64,000 nt of DNA from assembly GCA_900767955.1 (NCBI GenBank), contig CAAGBC010000029.1, positions 1 through 64,000 of the forward strand, written 5' to 3'. This document shows, piece by piece, positions 18,305-26,960 of this stretch. Position 1 is the stretch's first letter; each line of letters begins with the position of its first letter. The notes beneath the pieces are model-generated. The model searched no databases. It saw nothing but the letters and a program-made list of their open reading frames with translations, and was not told the DNA's origin. This DNA comes from Spirochaetia bacterium. GTDB lineage: Bacteria > Spirochaetota > Spirochaetia > Treponematales > Treponemataceae. Made by a program: the position numbers and the translations under genes.

Positions 18305-19231
18305 ATGTCATTTTTTAATTCCGCTGATGAACTTATTGGAAATACTCCTTTAATGGAACTTGCGCATATTCAAAAAAAATATGAATTAAAAGCAAAGATT
18401 TTTGCAAAATTGGAATTTTTGAATGCAACTGGTTCTGCAAAAGATAGAGTTGCAAAAGCAATGATTATTGATGCAGAAAATGATGGAAGATTAAAAAAAG
18501 ATTCAGTAATTATTGAGCCTACATCAGGAAATACGGGGATTGGACTTGCTTCCGTAGGAACAGCTCGTGGATATAGAGTTATTATTGTTATGCCTGATAC
18601 TATGTCAAAAGAGCGTTGTACTTTGATAAAGGCTTATGGGGCAGAAGTAGTTCTTTCTGATGGAACAAAAGGAATGGCTGGTGCAATTGAAAAGGCAAAT
18701 GAACTTGCTCAAGAAATTCCCAATAGTTTTATTCCAGACCAATTTTCGAATCCATCAAATCCTAAGATTCACAAAGAAACAACTGGCCCTGAAATTTGGA
18801 ATGACACAAATGGCAATGTGGATATTTTTGTTGCAGGCGTGGGCACAGGTGGAACTATAACTGGTGTTGGAGAATTCTTAAAAAGTAAGAAATCTGATGT
18901 AAAAATTATCGCAGTTGAACCTGAAGCATCTCCATTGCTTTCTAAAGGAATTGCGGGAAGTCATAAAATTCAAGGAATTGGAGCAAATTTTGTCCCAAGT
19001 ATTTTGAATACAAATATTTATGATGAAATAATTCCTGTAAGTAATGAAGACGCTTACGCAATGGGTAAAGCAATAGGAAATACAGAAGGAATTTTGGTGG
19101 GAATTTCTTCTGGGGCTGCTTTGGCTGCTGCAATAAAAGTTGCTCAGCGTAAAGAAAATGAAGGAAAAAATATTGTAGTTTTTTTTGTTGATTCTGGAGA
19201 CAGATATTTATCAACAGACATGTATGATTAA
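18305..19231 (+). CDS. cysK: Cysteine synthase (O-acetylserine sulfhydrylase)
   Basis: This PLP enzyme makes cysteine from O-acetylserine and sulfide. The 308-residue protein has ELIGNTPLMEL near residue 9, the PLP lysine in NATGSAKDRVA near residue 43, EPTSGNTGIGLA near residue 72, and GVGTGGTITGVGEFL near residue 178. GISSGAAL lies near residue 268. The ATG at 18305 has GGATGG at a workable distance. An in-frame ATG at 18293 has only T-rich sequence before it. The gene stands alone. No cysE is in the window. Confidence 0.93.
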   Translation: MSFFNSADELIGNTPLMELAHIQKKYELKAKIFAKLEFLNATGSAKDRVAKAMIIDAENDGRLKKDSVIIEPTSGNTGIGLASVGTARGYRVIIVMPDTMSKERCTLIKAYGAEVVLSDGTKGMAGAIEKANELAQEIPNSFIPDQFSNPSNPKIHKETTGPEIWNDTNGNVDIFVAGVGTGGTITGVGEFLKSKKSDVKIIAVEPEASPLLSKGIAGSHKIQGIGANFVPSILNTNIYDEIIPVSNEDAYAMGKAIGNTEGILVGISSGAALAAAIKVAQRKENEGKNIVVFFVDSGDRYLSTDMYD

Positions 19232-19251
19232 TGCTAGCGCATTACCGCTGC

Positions 19252-19281
19252 TTGACATATGTGCGTTGTTTATGGCATATT
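19252..19281 (+). promoter_or_regulatory. Promoter of the ilvL-ilvB attenuator unit
   Basis: A perfect -35 TTGACA at 19252-19257 is followed after 18 bases by CATATT (19276-19281). The -10 ends six bases before the leader-peptide ATG, so the leader mRNA appears to begin at or next to that codon. Confidence 0.65.
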
Positions 19282-19287
19282 TTAGGT

Positions 19288-19344
19288 ATGAAAATTTTGT
19301 CTTTAGTTGCAATTTTAGTCGTCCTCGTGAATACTTTGGTGTAA
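19288..19344 (+). CDS. ilvL: Branched-chain amino acid attenuator leader peptide
   Basis: The 18-codon frame reads MKILSLVAILVVLVNTLV. Twelve of the 18 codons encode Ile, Leu or Val, the three end products (Leu indirectly) of acetolactate synthase. It lies right after a TTGACA promoter and stops two bases before GAGAGC, which can pair with the left arm of the downstream terminator. This is the layout of ilv attenuators in enterobacteria. Ribosome stalling at Ile/Leu/Val codons would leave the antiterminator free; completion of the peptide would cover it. The sequence has no Shine-Dalgarno. Confidence 0.85.
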   Translation: MKILSLVAILVVLVNTLV

Positions 19345-19346
19345 TT

Positions 19347-19420
19347 GAGAGCTGATGATTATATTGTGTCTATGGATTTAGATAAAAATTAGAAGGCTCT
19401 CCAAATGGAGGGCTTTTTTT
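19347..19420 (+). terminator. Attenuator: antiterminator and intrinsic terminator before ilvB
   Basis: Terminator: GGCTCTCC (19395-19402) pairs with GGAGGGCT, closing on an AAAT loop and followed by T7. Antiterminator: GAGAGC at 19347-19352, immediately after the leader stop, can pair with GCTCTC at 19396-19401. The same six bases are the terminator's left arm, so the two structures are mutually exclusive. Confidence 0.85.
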
Positions 19421-19438
19421 GTATATTAAGAGGTTATT

Positions 19439-21202
19439 ATGAAAAAAACTGGCGCACAAATTATTGTTGAATTACTTAAACAGTACGGAATTGAAATGGT
19501 TGCTGGAATTCCTGGTGGTTCTATTCTTCCACTTTATGATGAATTAGCAAGAAGTTCTATTCGTCACGTCCTTGTGCGCCAAGAGCAAGCAGGTGGTTTT
19601 ATTGCTCAAGGTGTTGCAAGAACTACTGGTTTACCTGCCGTTTGTTTAGCAACTAGCGGTCCTGGCGCAATGAATCTTTTGACTGCAGTTGCTGATGCTC
19701 GTTGTGATTCTATTCCTATTATTGCAATTACAGGACAAGTTAATACTTCTTTAATTGGAACTGATGCTTTTCAGGAAGCAGATACTTTTGGTCTTTCTTT
19801 TCCTATTACAAAACACAGTGTAATGGTAAAAACTCCACAGGAATTGTTAACAGCTATTCCAGAAGCTTTTGAAATTGCTATGAATGGACGACCTGGCCCT
19901 GTTTTGATTGATGTTCCTCGTGATGTTCAGTTGGCAGTTTGTGAATTTGATTCTTGGCCAAAAATTAAAGCATTTGATAAAACTGATGATTATGAACAAA
20001 TTCGTTTTCATACAAAACCTGAAGTAATGAATCATGTTTTGACTAATGCTGCAAGTTTGTTTGATTCTGCTAGTCGTCCTGTGTTGTATTTGGGTGGTGG
20101 CTGTAATTCTCCAAAGGCTGCAGATGCAATTCGTGGATTGTTAAAAAAATATCCAATGCCTGTTGTTTCTTCATTAATGGGCTTGGGATGTGTTCCTTGT
20201 GATGATAAACATTTTACAGGTATGGTTGGAATGCACGGAAGTTATGCTTCTAACTATGCAATGAATAAAAGTGATTTGGTAATTGCTTGTGGTGTTCGTT
20301 TTGATGATAGAGCTACAGGTGTTGTTTCTAAATTCTGTCCAAACGCAAAAATTATTCATATAGATGTTGATGCTGCGGAAATTAATAAAATTCTTTCTGC
20401 TGTTGTTTCTGTTGTTGCAAAAGTAGAAAATGCAATTCCTGAATTGACAAAATTTGTTGAAAAGGCTTTGTCTGATAAGGATGCTGCAAATAATCGTGAA
20501 CAGTGGGTTCGTGAAATTGTGGAATTAAAGGAATCTACATATACAAAAGATTGTGGCCTTGCAACTTTGGATAAAAAGAATAAGAATTTTGCAGGAAGTA
20601 TAAATCCAAGAGAATTTATTTCTTCTGTTCCACAGTTGGCAGAAAAAGCTGGAACAAAAGAATCAGATTTGCTTGTTACTACTGATGTTGGTCAGCATCA
20701 GATGTGGGCTGCTCAGTATTATCCTGTAAAAAATCCAAGAACTTTCTTGACTTCTGGTTCCTTGGGAACTATGGGATTTGGACTTCCTACTGCAATTGGT
20801 GCTGCTTTAGCAAATCCATCAAAACGAGTTGTATGTTTTAGTGGCGACGGTTCTATTATGATGAATGTTCAAGAACTTGCAACTTTGGCTGAATTAAATC
20901 TTCCTGTTACAGTGATTGTTTTTGAAAATGGAACTTTGGGAATGGTTTATCAGCAGCAAAAATTCTTGTTTGAAAAAAATTACAGTGCAAGTGAATTTAT
21001 TGCTTCTCCAGATTTGTTAAAGATTGCAGAAGGTTTTGGAATTGAAGCAATTGATGCAGATTCTGATAAAGATTGGTACAAAAAAGCATTTGATTCTAAC
21101 AGAAAAAATAAACCAGTTTTTGTTAGAGCAAGAGTTGACCCAGAAGAAGAAGTTTTACCATTTGTTCCTGGTGGAAAAGCAAATGTTGATTCTATAAGAT
21201 AG
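19439..21202 (+). CDS. ilvB: Acetolactate synthase large subunit
   Basis: This thiamine-diphosphate enzyme joins two pyruvates, or pyruvate and 2-oxobutyrate, in the first common step of Val/Leu/Ile synthesis. The 587-residue protein has the IPGGSILPLYDEL start, the catalytic Glu in VRQEQAGGFIAQG near residue 48, and TSGPGAMNLLT. The FAD/quinone-like central domain and the thiamine motif starting GDGSIMMNVQELATLAE near residue 470 follow. No regulatory small subunit gene (ilvN) follows; a strong terminator comes next. The subunit must be encoded elsewhere or be dispensable. Control is by the attenuator upstream. AGAGG is the ribosome site. Confidence 0.94.
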   Translation: MKKTGAQIIVELLKQYGIEMVAGIPGGSILPLYDELARSSIRHVLVRQEQAGGFIAQGVARTTGLPAVCLATSGPGAMNLLTAVADARCDSIPIIAITGQVNTSLIGTDAFQEADTFGLSFPITKHSVMVKTPQELLTAIPEAFEIAMNGRPGPVLIDVPRDVQLAVCEFDSWPKIKAFDKTDDYEQIRFHTKPEVMNHVLTNAASLFDSASRPVLYLGGGCNSPKAADAIRGLLKKYPMPVVSSLMGLGCVPCDDKHFTGMVGMHGSYASNYAMNKSDLVIACGVRFDDRATGVVSKFCPNAKIIHIDVDAAEINKILSAVVSVVAKVENAIPELTKFVEKALSDKDAANNREQWVREIVELKESTYTKDCGLATLDKKNKNFAGSINPREFISSVPQLAEKAGTKESDLLVTTDVGQHQMWAAQYYPVKNPRTFLTSGSLGTMGFGLPTAIGAALANPSKRVVCFSGDGSIMMNVQELATLAELNLPVTVIVFENGTLGMVYQQQKFLFEKNYSASEFIASPDLLKIAEGFGIEAIDADSDKDWYKKAFDSNRKNKPVFVRARVDPEEEVLPFVPGGKANVDSIR

Positions 21203-21221
21203 TGAATAAATTGTAATAAAT

Positions 21222-21256
21222 AAAAAAGAGCATTTCGCTGAAATGCTCTTTTTTTA
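21222..21256. terminator. Bidirectional terminator between ilvB and adk
   Basis: AAGAGCATTTC and GAAATGCTCTT form a perfect stem around GCT with A and T runs on either side. It serves the convergent ilvB and adk transcripts. Confidence 0.92.
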
Positions 21257-21283
21257 TCTTTTCAAAATGATTTGTTAGATAAT

Positions 21284-21916
21284 CTATTTTGTTGGGAAGA
21301 TTTTTTTGAAATCGTCCATTAAAAGACTTGTTTCTGTTGCACCGTCAACATCTGTGATTTGTCCTTTTTCACGGTAGAAGTTGATAAGTGGTTCTGTTTG
21401 TTCACGATAAACTTCCATACGGTGTAAAATTGATTCTTGTTTGTCATCATCACGCTGGAAAAGTTCACCATTACAGTGGTCACATACGCCTTCTTGTTTT
21501 GGAGGTAATGTTAATACATTAAAGTTTGCTCCACAGTTTTTACAAACGCGACGAGTGCTTAATCTTTTGATAACAGCTTCATCAGCAATTTGGAAATTAA
21601 CAACTGTTACATCTGAACAAATCTGTGTAAACATTTCTGCTTGTGGAATTGTGCGTGGGAATCCATCAAGAATAAATCCATTCTGTGTATCTGGCTGTGA
21701 AAGACGATCTTTTACTAATTCACAAGTTAAATCATCACTTACTAAGGCACCAGAATCAATGATAGCTTTTACTTTTTTTCCTAATTCTGTCTGGTTTTTA
21801 ATTGCAGCACGGAAAATATCACCTGTTGAAATATGTGGGATTTTGTAATCTTCTGCAACTTTTACAGCTAAAGAACCTTTTCCTGCTCCTGGTGGGCCTA
21901 AAAATATAAAATTCAT
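21284..21916 (-). CDS. adk: Adenylate kinase, zinc-type lid
   Basis: It interconverts ATP + AMP and two ADP. The 210-residue protein has Walker A GPPGAGKGS at residues 7-15, the AMP site ISTGDIFRAAI near residue 30, and FILDGFPRTIPQAE near residue 80. A long lid has two Cys pairs (CKNCG near residue 130 and CDHC near residue 150) that bind zinc in many low-GC and spirochaete enzymes. AAGGAG before the ATG is the ribosome site. It is a single gene. Confidence 0.95.
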   Translation of the reverse strand: MNFIFLGPPGAGKGSLAVKVAEDYKIPHISTGDIFRAAIKNQTELGKKVKAIIDSGALVSDDLTCELVKDRLSQPDTQNGFILDGFPRTIPQAEMFTQICSDVTVVNFQIADEAVIKRLSTRRVCKNCGANFNVLTLPPKQEGVCDHCNGELFQRDDDKQESILHRMEVYREQTEPLINFYREKGQITDVDGATETSLLMDDFKKIFPTK

Positions 21917-22111
21917 ATTAAATAAATCTCCTTATAAAAATGTAATAATAATCTTACACAGAATATCGAGAATTCGCAAGGGTGATTTTATTAGGATTTT
22001 AAATGATTAATTTATAAATAGAATCAAAATTTGACTTTTATCAAATATGAAGTATATTTAAATTAGTTGTAAAATGTGTTTATACTTTTATCTGTAAAGT
22101 TATTAATTAAA

Positions 22112-22119
22112 GGGGGGGG
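22112..22119 (+). repeat. G8 homopolymer that serves as ribosome site
   Basis: Eight consecutive G lie two bases before the ATG of the small gene at 22122 and are its only Shine-Dalgarno-like sequence. Poly-G tracts of this length slip readily. In Treponema pallidum such tracts near tpr promoters vary in length. Confidence 0.6.
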
Positions 22120-22121
22120 AT

Positions 22122-22340
22122 ATGAATTTAACTATGTATTGTGATTCAGAAAAAAATCTTTTGATGTTTCTTCCTGATGGAATTACTGATGCTGAAATTA
22201 TGGCATTAGGTTCTGTTGCATTTCCTGATGGAGACAGCAATGTTGGCTCAAGTAAAGTTCCTACAGGAATAATAAATCTTTACGATTTACATGCTTCTTT
22301 TTCATTAGATGAAATGACACCAAATGATATTTTTTTGTGA
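22122..22340 (+). CDS. Small hypothetical protein, 72 residues
   Basis: I do not recognise it. The peptide is acidic (many Asp and Glu), has one Cys, and no signal or membrane segment. It contains LMFLPDGITDAEIMAL and ends EMTPNDIFL. The frame starts right behind a G8 tract that acts as the ribosome site, and it converges with rarA, three bases separating the stops. The strong ribosome site and protein-like composition support it as a real gene. Expression might vary if the G run changes length. Confidence 0.6.
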   Translation: MNLTMYCDSEKNLLMFLPDGITDAEIMALGSVAFPDGDSNVGSSKVPTGIINLYDLHASFSLDEMTPNDIFL

Positions 22341-22343
22341 TTT

Positions 22344-24890
22344 TTAATTTTCCGCTTTTGAAATTGTGAAGAATGCAAATTCTGTTTGCCAATTGAAGAT
22401 TGTATTTGTTGCTGCATTTTCCAAAAGGTGAATTATTTTTTCAAGTTCTTCTGTTGTAAGAGATTCTTGCATTCTTCTTCCGTAAACTGAATGATTCATG
22501 TCAAACCATTTGTGGATTTCTTGTTGTGAAATTCTTCTTTTTTCTTTTAATAATTGAGATGCACATTTAATTTCAAAACCGGCGTTTCTAAATTCTTCAA
22601 TTATTGATTGCGTATTCCAATTAAAAAGATTGTTTGTTGTATCTCCAAAGAAGGATTTTTCAACTTCTTCCATTTTGGAAAGTGTTTGCATAAAAGGAAT
22701 TGCCGCATTTGGTGAAAGAACTTGTTCTTTTATAAGTGCGCTGATTCTTTGTCCGCTAGATGGAATTTTTTGTGAAATTACGATTTTCCAATCTTTTGCA
22801 AAAGGTGATTCGTATTCTATTGATTTTTCATCTTCATCAATATTGTCTTCGTCAAGCATATCTGTAAAAGCTTTGCCTTTGTGTGTGATTTGAGTTACTG
22901 CTGAAAAAGCTTCTACTAGTGCTTTGATTGATTGCTTTGAAATAAAAGGGTCTCTGAAGAAAACTCTATCAAAGATTGTTCCGTTGTATTGGAATTTTAC
23001 TAAAATATCAAAGAAATTTTTTGGAGTCATAAAGTCGTTTTGAACTGTTTCTGGTCGGAACTGAAGAATTGGCTTGTCCAAGTTTCCTAGTGTTCTGCTG
23101 TATTGTTCAAGGACTTCTTTTCCTTTTTGTGTACGACAAACGCCACAAGTTATTCCTTCTGGAGTTTTTCTTGCAATATCCCAAAGTAATAACCCGTCAT
23201 CAGCATTCCAGATTAAACAGCGGTGATGTCTTGCCAAATTTGCAAGTGAACTCATTGTATCACGAATGCCTAAAAGAATTTCTGCTCTGTTGGAATCTAG
23301 GCGTTGTCTCCATTGTTTATCTGCTTTGTCTAAGGCTGTTTCTCTGGCAGTATCAACAGGGCTAAATGTTAGATTTTCACTTTTGGAATCTATTCCTGTT
23401 TTGAAATGTTCAGAAATCCACCATTCGCTGATTGGGTTTGCAAAAAATTCTGATGTATTTTGTTTTGTATCTTCTGTAGATGTGTTTTTTGAACCAGTTT
23501 GTGCAATTTCAATTTCTGTTGGTTGTGGTTTTTCTAAAATTGCTGCAATTTGTAATTCTCTGCGTGAAAGAACTTCATTGCGGATTTGGTTTTCGTATCC
23601 TTGAGTGCTTGGAGTGTAAAAAACTCTTCCCATTAAAGTGTTTGGTAAATATTGTTGTGCAACCCAATGGTCTTTGTATGCGTGTGGATATAAATATCCA
23701 GAGCCATGTCCGAAACCTTCTGCGTCACGGTTAGAATCTTTTAAGTGATTTGGAACATCAGAATCTTCTTTTTCAACGGAAGCAAGGGCGTCAAAAAATG
23801 CCATGCTGCTGTTTGATTTTGGTGCAGTAGCAAGGTATAACGCTGCATGAGCTAAAAAATATCTTCCTTCTGGCATTCCAACTCTATCAAAGGCTTGTGA
23901 ACAACTATTGATAATTGTGATTGCGTTAGGGTCTGCAAGCCCCGTATCTTCACAGGCAGAAATTAACATTCTACGGAATATAAAATGAGGGTCTTCTCCT
24001 GCGGCAACCATTCTTGCAAGCCAATACATTGCTGCGTCTGGGTCACGACCTCTTAAACTTTTTATAAAAGCACTAATTATATCGTAATGATAATCACCGT
24101 CGCGGTCATATAAAACTACTTTTTTTTGAATTGATTCTTCTGCTGCTTCTTTTGAGATGTAAATTGTTGAACCATATTCTGGGATTGCAGGATTTGCCTG
24201 TGGCTCCCATTTTTCTGGAGTTGTTTCAACTGCCAATTCAAGGGCATTAAGCAAACTTCTAGCATCTCCATTTGCTGTGTCAATTAAATGCTCTAATGCA
24301 CCTTCTTCAAATTCAATATTCCAGTGTCCGTAGCCTCTTTCTGTATCTGCAATAGCTTGTTTTGCAGCTTTTTGCAAATCTTCTTGAGTAAGTGGTTTTA
24401 ACTGAAAAACTCGTGAACGACTTACAAGGGCTTTGTTTACTTCAAAAAAAGGATTTTCTGTTGTTGCACCAATTAAAATTATTGTTCCGTTTTCTACCCA
24501 AGGAAGTAGGGCATCTTGTTGTGATTTATTCCATCTGTGAACTTCATCAACAAACAAAATTGTTCTTCTGCTGTATAAATTAAAATAATCTTCTGCTTGT
24601 TTAATAGATGAACGAATATCTGCAACGCCTGTTAAAACTGCATTTAATGTTATGAAATTTGATTTTGTGTGATTTGCAATAACTCTTGCAAGTGTTGTTT
24701 TGCCAGAGCCTGGAGGGCCGTAAAAAATAACTGAAGTAAGTTGGTCTGCTGCAATTGCACGACGCAAAAGTCTTCCTTTTCCGATTATATGATCTTGACC
24801 AATATATTCATCAAGATTTCTTGGTCGCATTCTTGCTGCCAAGGGTTCGCGAAGAAAGGAAGCTGCTTTAAATAATGCGTCGTTTTGCAA
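22344..24890 (-). CDS. rarA: RarA/MgsA-type AAA+ ATPase with a large C-terminal extension
   Basis: The N-terminal half (about residues 1-430) is the replication-associated recombination ATPase. It shows MRPRNLDEYIGQDHI, Walker A YGPPGSGKTTLAR near residue 57, Walker B ILFVDEVHRWNKSQQDALL near residue 110 and sensor 1 LIGATTENPFFEVN. The IISAFIKSLRGRDPDAAMYWLARM helix bundle and a HPYDYKDHW-like PHAYKDHWVAQQYLP end follow. Usual RarA is about 440 residues. Here 410 more follow, with a stretch (IWNADDGLLLWDIARKTPEG, near residue 570) that resembles a degenerate Rossmann or methyltransferase fold. RarA fusions to an uncharacterised domain are known; the role of the extension is not. It lies three bases downstream of the lipoprotein gene. 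Confidence 0.88.
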   Translation of the reverse strand: MQNDALFKAASFLREPLAARMRPRNLDEYIGQDHIIGKGRLLRRAIAADQLTSVIFYGPPGSGKTTLARVIANHTKSNFITLNAVLTGVADIRSSIKQAEDYFNLYSRRTILFVDEVHRWNKSQQDALLPWVENGTIILIGATTENPFFEVNKALVSRSRVFQLKPLTQEDLQKAAKQAIADTERGYGHWNIEFEEGALEHLIDTANGDARSLLNALELAVETTPEKWEPQANPAIPEYGSTIYISKEAAEESIQKKVVLYDRDGDYHYDIISAFIKSLRGRDPDAAMYWLARMVAAGEDPHFIFRRMLISACEDTGLADPNAITIINSCSQAFDRVGMPEGRYFLAHAALYLATAPKSNSSMAFFDALASVEKEDSDVPNHLKDSNRDAEGFGHGSGYLYPHAYKDHWVAQQYLPNTLMGRVFYTPSTQGYENQIRNEVLSRRELQIAAILEKPQPTEIEIAQTGSKNTSTEDTKQNTSEFFANPISEWWISEHFKTGIDSKSENLTFSPVDTARETALDKADKQWRQRLDSNRAEILLGIRDTMSSLANLARHHRCLIWNADDGLLLWDIARKTPEGITCGVCRTQKGKEVLEQYSRTLGNLDKPILQFRPETVQNDFMTPKNFFDILVKFQYNGTIFDRVFFRDPFISKQSIKALVEAFSAVTQITHKGKAFTDMLDEDNIDEDEKSIEYESPFAKDWKIVISQKIPSSGQRISALIKEQVLSPNAAIPFMQTLSKMEEVEKSFFGDTTNNLFNWNTQSIIEEFRNAGFEIKCASQLLKEKRRISQQEIHKWFDMNHSVYGRRMQESLTTEELEKIIHLLENAATNTIFNWQTEFAFFTISKAEN

Positions 24891-24892
24891 TT

Positions 24893-26095
24893 CTATTCTC
24901 TATTCCAGTTGTTTCTGTCTTTTGTATTATAATAAGACCAAAGGCCTGTGTTGCTATATTGTGCGCCAGAGTTTGTTTCTGTCCATCTAAATTGCATAGA
25001 AGCGTACATTGTGTTTTCTGCTTCTGTTTTATCTGGGTAAGCGCTGAATATTTCACGAATTATGTATGGTTCACACAAGATTATGCTTGAGTTTGAAACA
25101 TATTCATTTGTTTTTGCAGGAACACCGTCTGTAAGAATTGCTCTTTTAATTCCGCTTTCGTCTGTTCCTAAAAGAATTGAATCTTTTGAAATTGCCATAG
25201 AAATGATTTTATTGTTTGTTTCAAGTTCTATGCTGTTTTTATCTTTTGCAAGAACATTAGCTGCTTCAAAGTAATATAATTTTTTATCTATTGCATAGTA
25301 TCCGAATTTTGCATTTGTAGTTGCTGTTTCATCAGTTCCGCATGCTATGTGTTCAGAAAAATAAACAGCTTCATTTATGTACATTGCAGATATAATTTTT
25401 GAATTGTCAGTAGATTCTGATGTGTGAATTTTTGCAGGAGATGTAATTTCATCAAGGGCTGTATCACTAGCAAGTTTTGCACCATCAAGTTCATATAATT
25501 TTGTTCCAATTTTGATATAAGCGTGGCGATTTGCTTCTTGTGGTGTATTTGTACAGAACATTGCTACGGTTTTTGTAGAATCTGTCATTTCGTAGCTTTT
25601 ATCTTCTAGGTCTTTGTAATTTTTTGCAATTTCAGTTAATTCTGCTTGCAATGTTCCTGATGATTTTTTCCAGTCGCTATCAGAATTTGTTTTGTAATAT
25701 ACAAAAATATCTTTTACTTCGTTTAAGCCTTCGTTTTCTTTTGGTCCAAAGTTGTAACTAAGGGCATAAATGTAATTTTCATCACTTGCAAGTTTTACAA
25801 TATATTCGCCATAAAATGATTGTGCGTAATAATCAAATTCAAGAGGAGTGATTTGTGAACTTTTATCTAAAGCCCATTGACCGTGAGCATTTGATGTTAT
25901 TGGCTTTGAATAAATTCTTCCGTTTTGTAGGTAAATATCGTCTTTATATCTAACTATTGAATTTATAAATCCTGAAATTTGTGCTTCTTTAAGTGGAACT
26001 TCGTTTCTGATATCTGAAAATATTGGGTCAAAACAACTTGTAAATATTAAACATGTAGTAATTGCAGAAATAATTGTTAATAATGTTTTTTTCAT
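24893..26095 (-). CDS. Predicted lipoprotein, 400 residues
   Basis: MKKTLLTIISAITTCLIFTSC is a lipoprotein signal peptide with lipobox cysteine at about residue 21. The mature part is rich in beta-strand-like segments (SGFINSIVRYKDDIYLQNGRIYSKPI and repeated AVYFSEHIACGTDE-like blocks). This suggests a propeller-type or repeat fold in the periplasm or on the outer membrane. I do not recognise the family. ACGGAG seven bases before the ATG at 26095 sets the start. It sits between an outer-membrane-type protein gene and rarA on the same strand, with short gaps, so the three are likely co-transcribed. Confidence 0.75.
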   Translation of the reverse strand: MKKTLLTIISAITTCLIFTSCFDPIFSDIRNEVPLKEAQISGFINSIVRYKDDIYLQNGRIYSKPITSNAHGQWALDKSSQITPLEFDYYAQSFYGEYIVKLASDENYIYALSYNFGPKENEGLNEVKDIFVYYKTNSDSDWKKSSGTLQAELTEIAKNYKDLEDKSYEMTDSTKTVAMFCTNTPQEANRHAYIKIGTKLYELDGAKLASDTALDEITSPAKIHTSESTDNSKIISAMYINEAVYFSEHIACGTDETATTNAKFGYYAIDKKLYYFEAANVLAKDKNSIELETNNKIISMAISKDSILLGTDESGIKRAILTDGVPAKTNEYVSNSSIILCEPYIIREIFSAYPDKTEAENTMYASMQFRWTETNSGAQYSNTGLWSYYNTKDRNNWNRE

Positions 26096-26134
26096 TGTGA
26101 ACTCCGTAATCGTTTGCAATAAAACTTTATAAAA

Positions 26135-26737
26135 CTAGAAGTGGTATCTTGCTGTTATGAAGGCAGTTAAGAATAAGCCATAGTCATAACTCTTCTTTTT
26201 ATCTTTACTAGTTGCCCATTGTGGCATATATAAAAAGTCAGAACCTAATCCAAATGACCAGCTTTCTGATAATCTATAGAAAACTCCAGCTTCAGCTTTT
26301 GTTACAAGACCTGGAAAGTATTTTTTATTTGCAGATGTTTCGAATGCAGCACCTAATGAAAGTGTTATAGGAAATTCAAATTTCCACACAGTAGGCAAGA
26401 ACGAAACGCCAAATGTAATAGGAACAAATGTAAAAATGTTGCTTTGAATTGTTGGATTGTATCCAGCCATTAATTCTCCGCCTAAAGCAAGCCAACTATT
26501 TAAGTATCTGTAGTATCCTAAATAAGCTGCACCACCAACATATAATTTGTCTCCAAAGTTTAATGGAAAGTTAGGCATGATTCCAATTTTGATGTATTGA
26601 TCGCCTTTTCCGTTCATTTTGTATACAAAATTTTCTTCGATTGGATCTTCACTTGGAATTGTATTGTCTTCTGATTGTGCATAAATAGCAGTTGTTGCAA
26701 TTGCAAATAAGACTAGAATTGAAATAATTTTTTTCAT
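26135..26737 (-). CDS. Predicted outer-membrane beta-barrel protein
   Basis: The 200-residue protein begins with a clear signal peptide, cleaved after about residue 20 (ATTAIYAQ). Alternating hydrophobic stretches with Tyr, Gly and Phe follow (YVGGAAYLGYYRYLNSWLALGGELMAGY, FGLGSDFLYMP), and it ends in ARYHF, a C-terminal aromatic residue usual for barrels. It is likely a small eight-stranded barrel. GAGG precedes the ATG. It is the first gene of a probable unit with the lipoprotein and rarA. Confidence 0.75.
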   Translation of the reverse strand: MKKIISILVLFAIATTAIYAQSEDNTIPSEDPIEENFVYKMNGKGDQYIKIGIMPNFPLNFGDKLYVGGAAYLGYYRYLNSWLALGGELMAGYNPTIQSNIFTFVPITFGVSFLPTVWKFEFPITLSLGAAFETSANKKYFPGLVTKAEAGVFYRLSESWSFGLGSDFLYMPQWATSKDKKKSYDYGLFLTAFITARYHF

Positions 26738-26960
26738 TGTTTCCTCGTAAGTACATAAAGAACTTTAAAACCGCTTTTGGTAAAAGTTTTTATTACTCAT
26801 ATCAAAAAATTGGTCTACACTATAAATATAGATAGAATTTAAATAAAAAAAGAAGTATATTGACTATACATTTTTTAATATCTTTTATCAATATTTAGAA
26901 AATTGTAATTAAATTGCACTTTCTAAATGTAAAATTAAGTAAACAAAGAAAGGTAACAAT

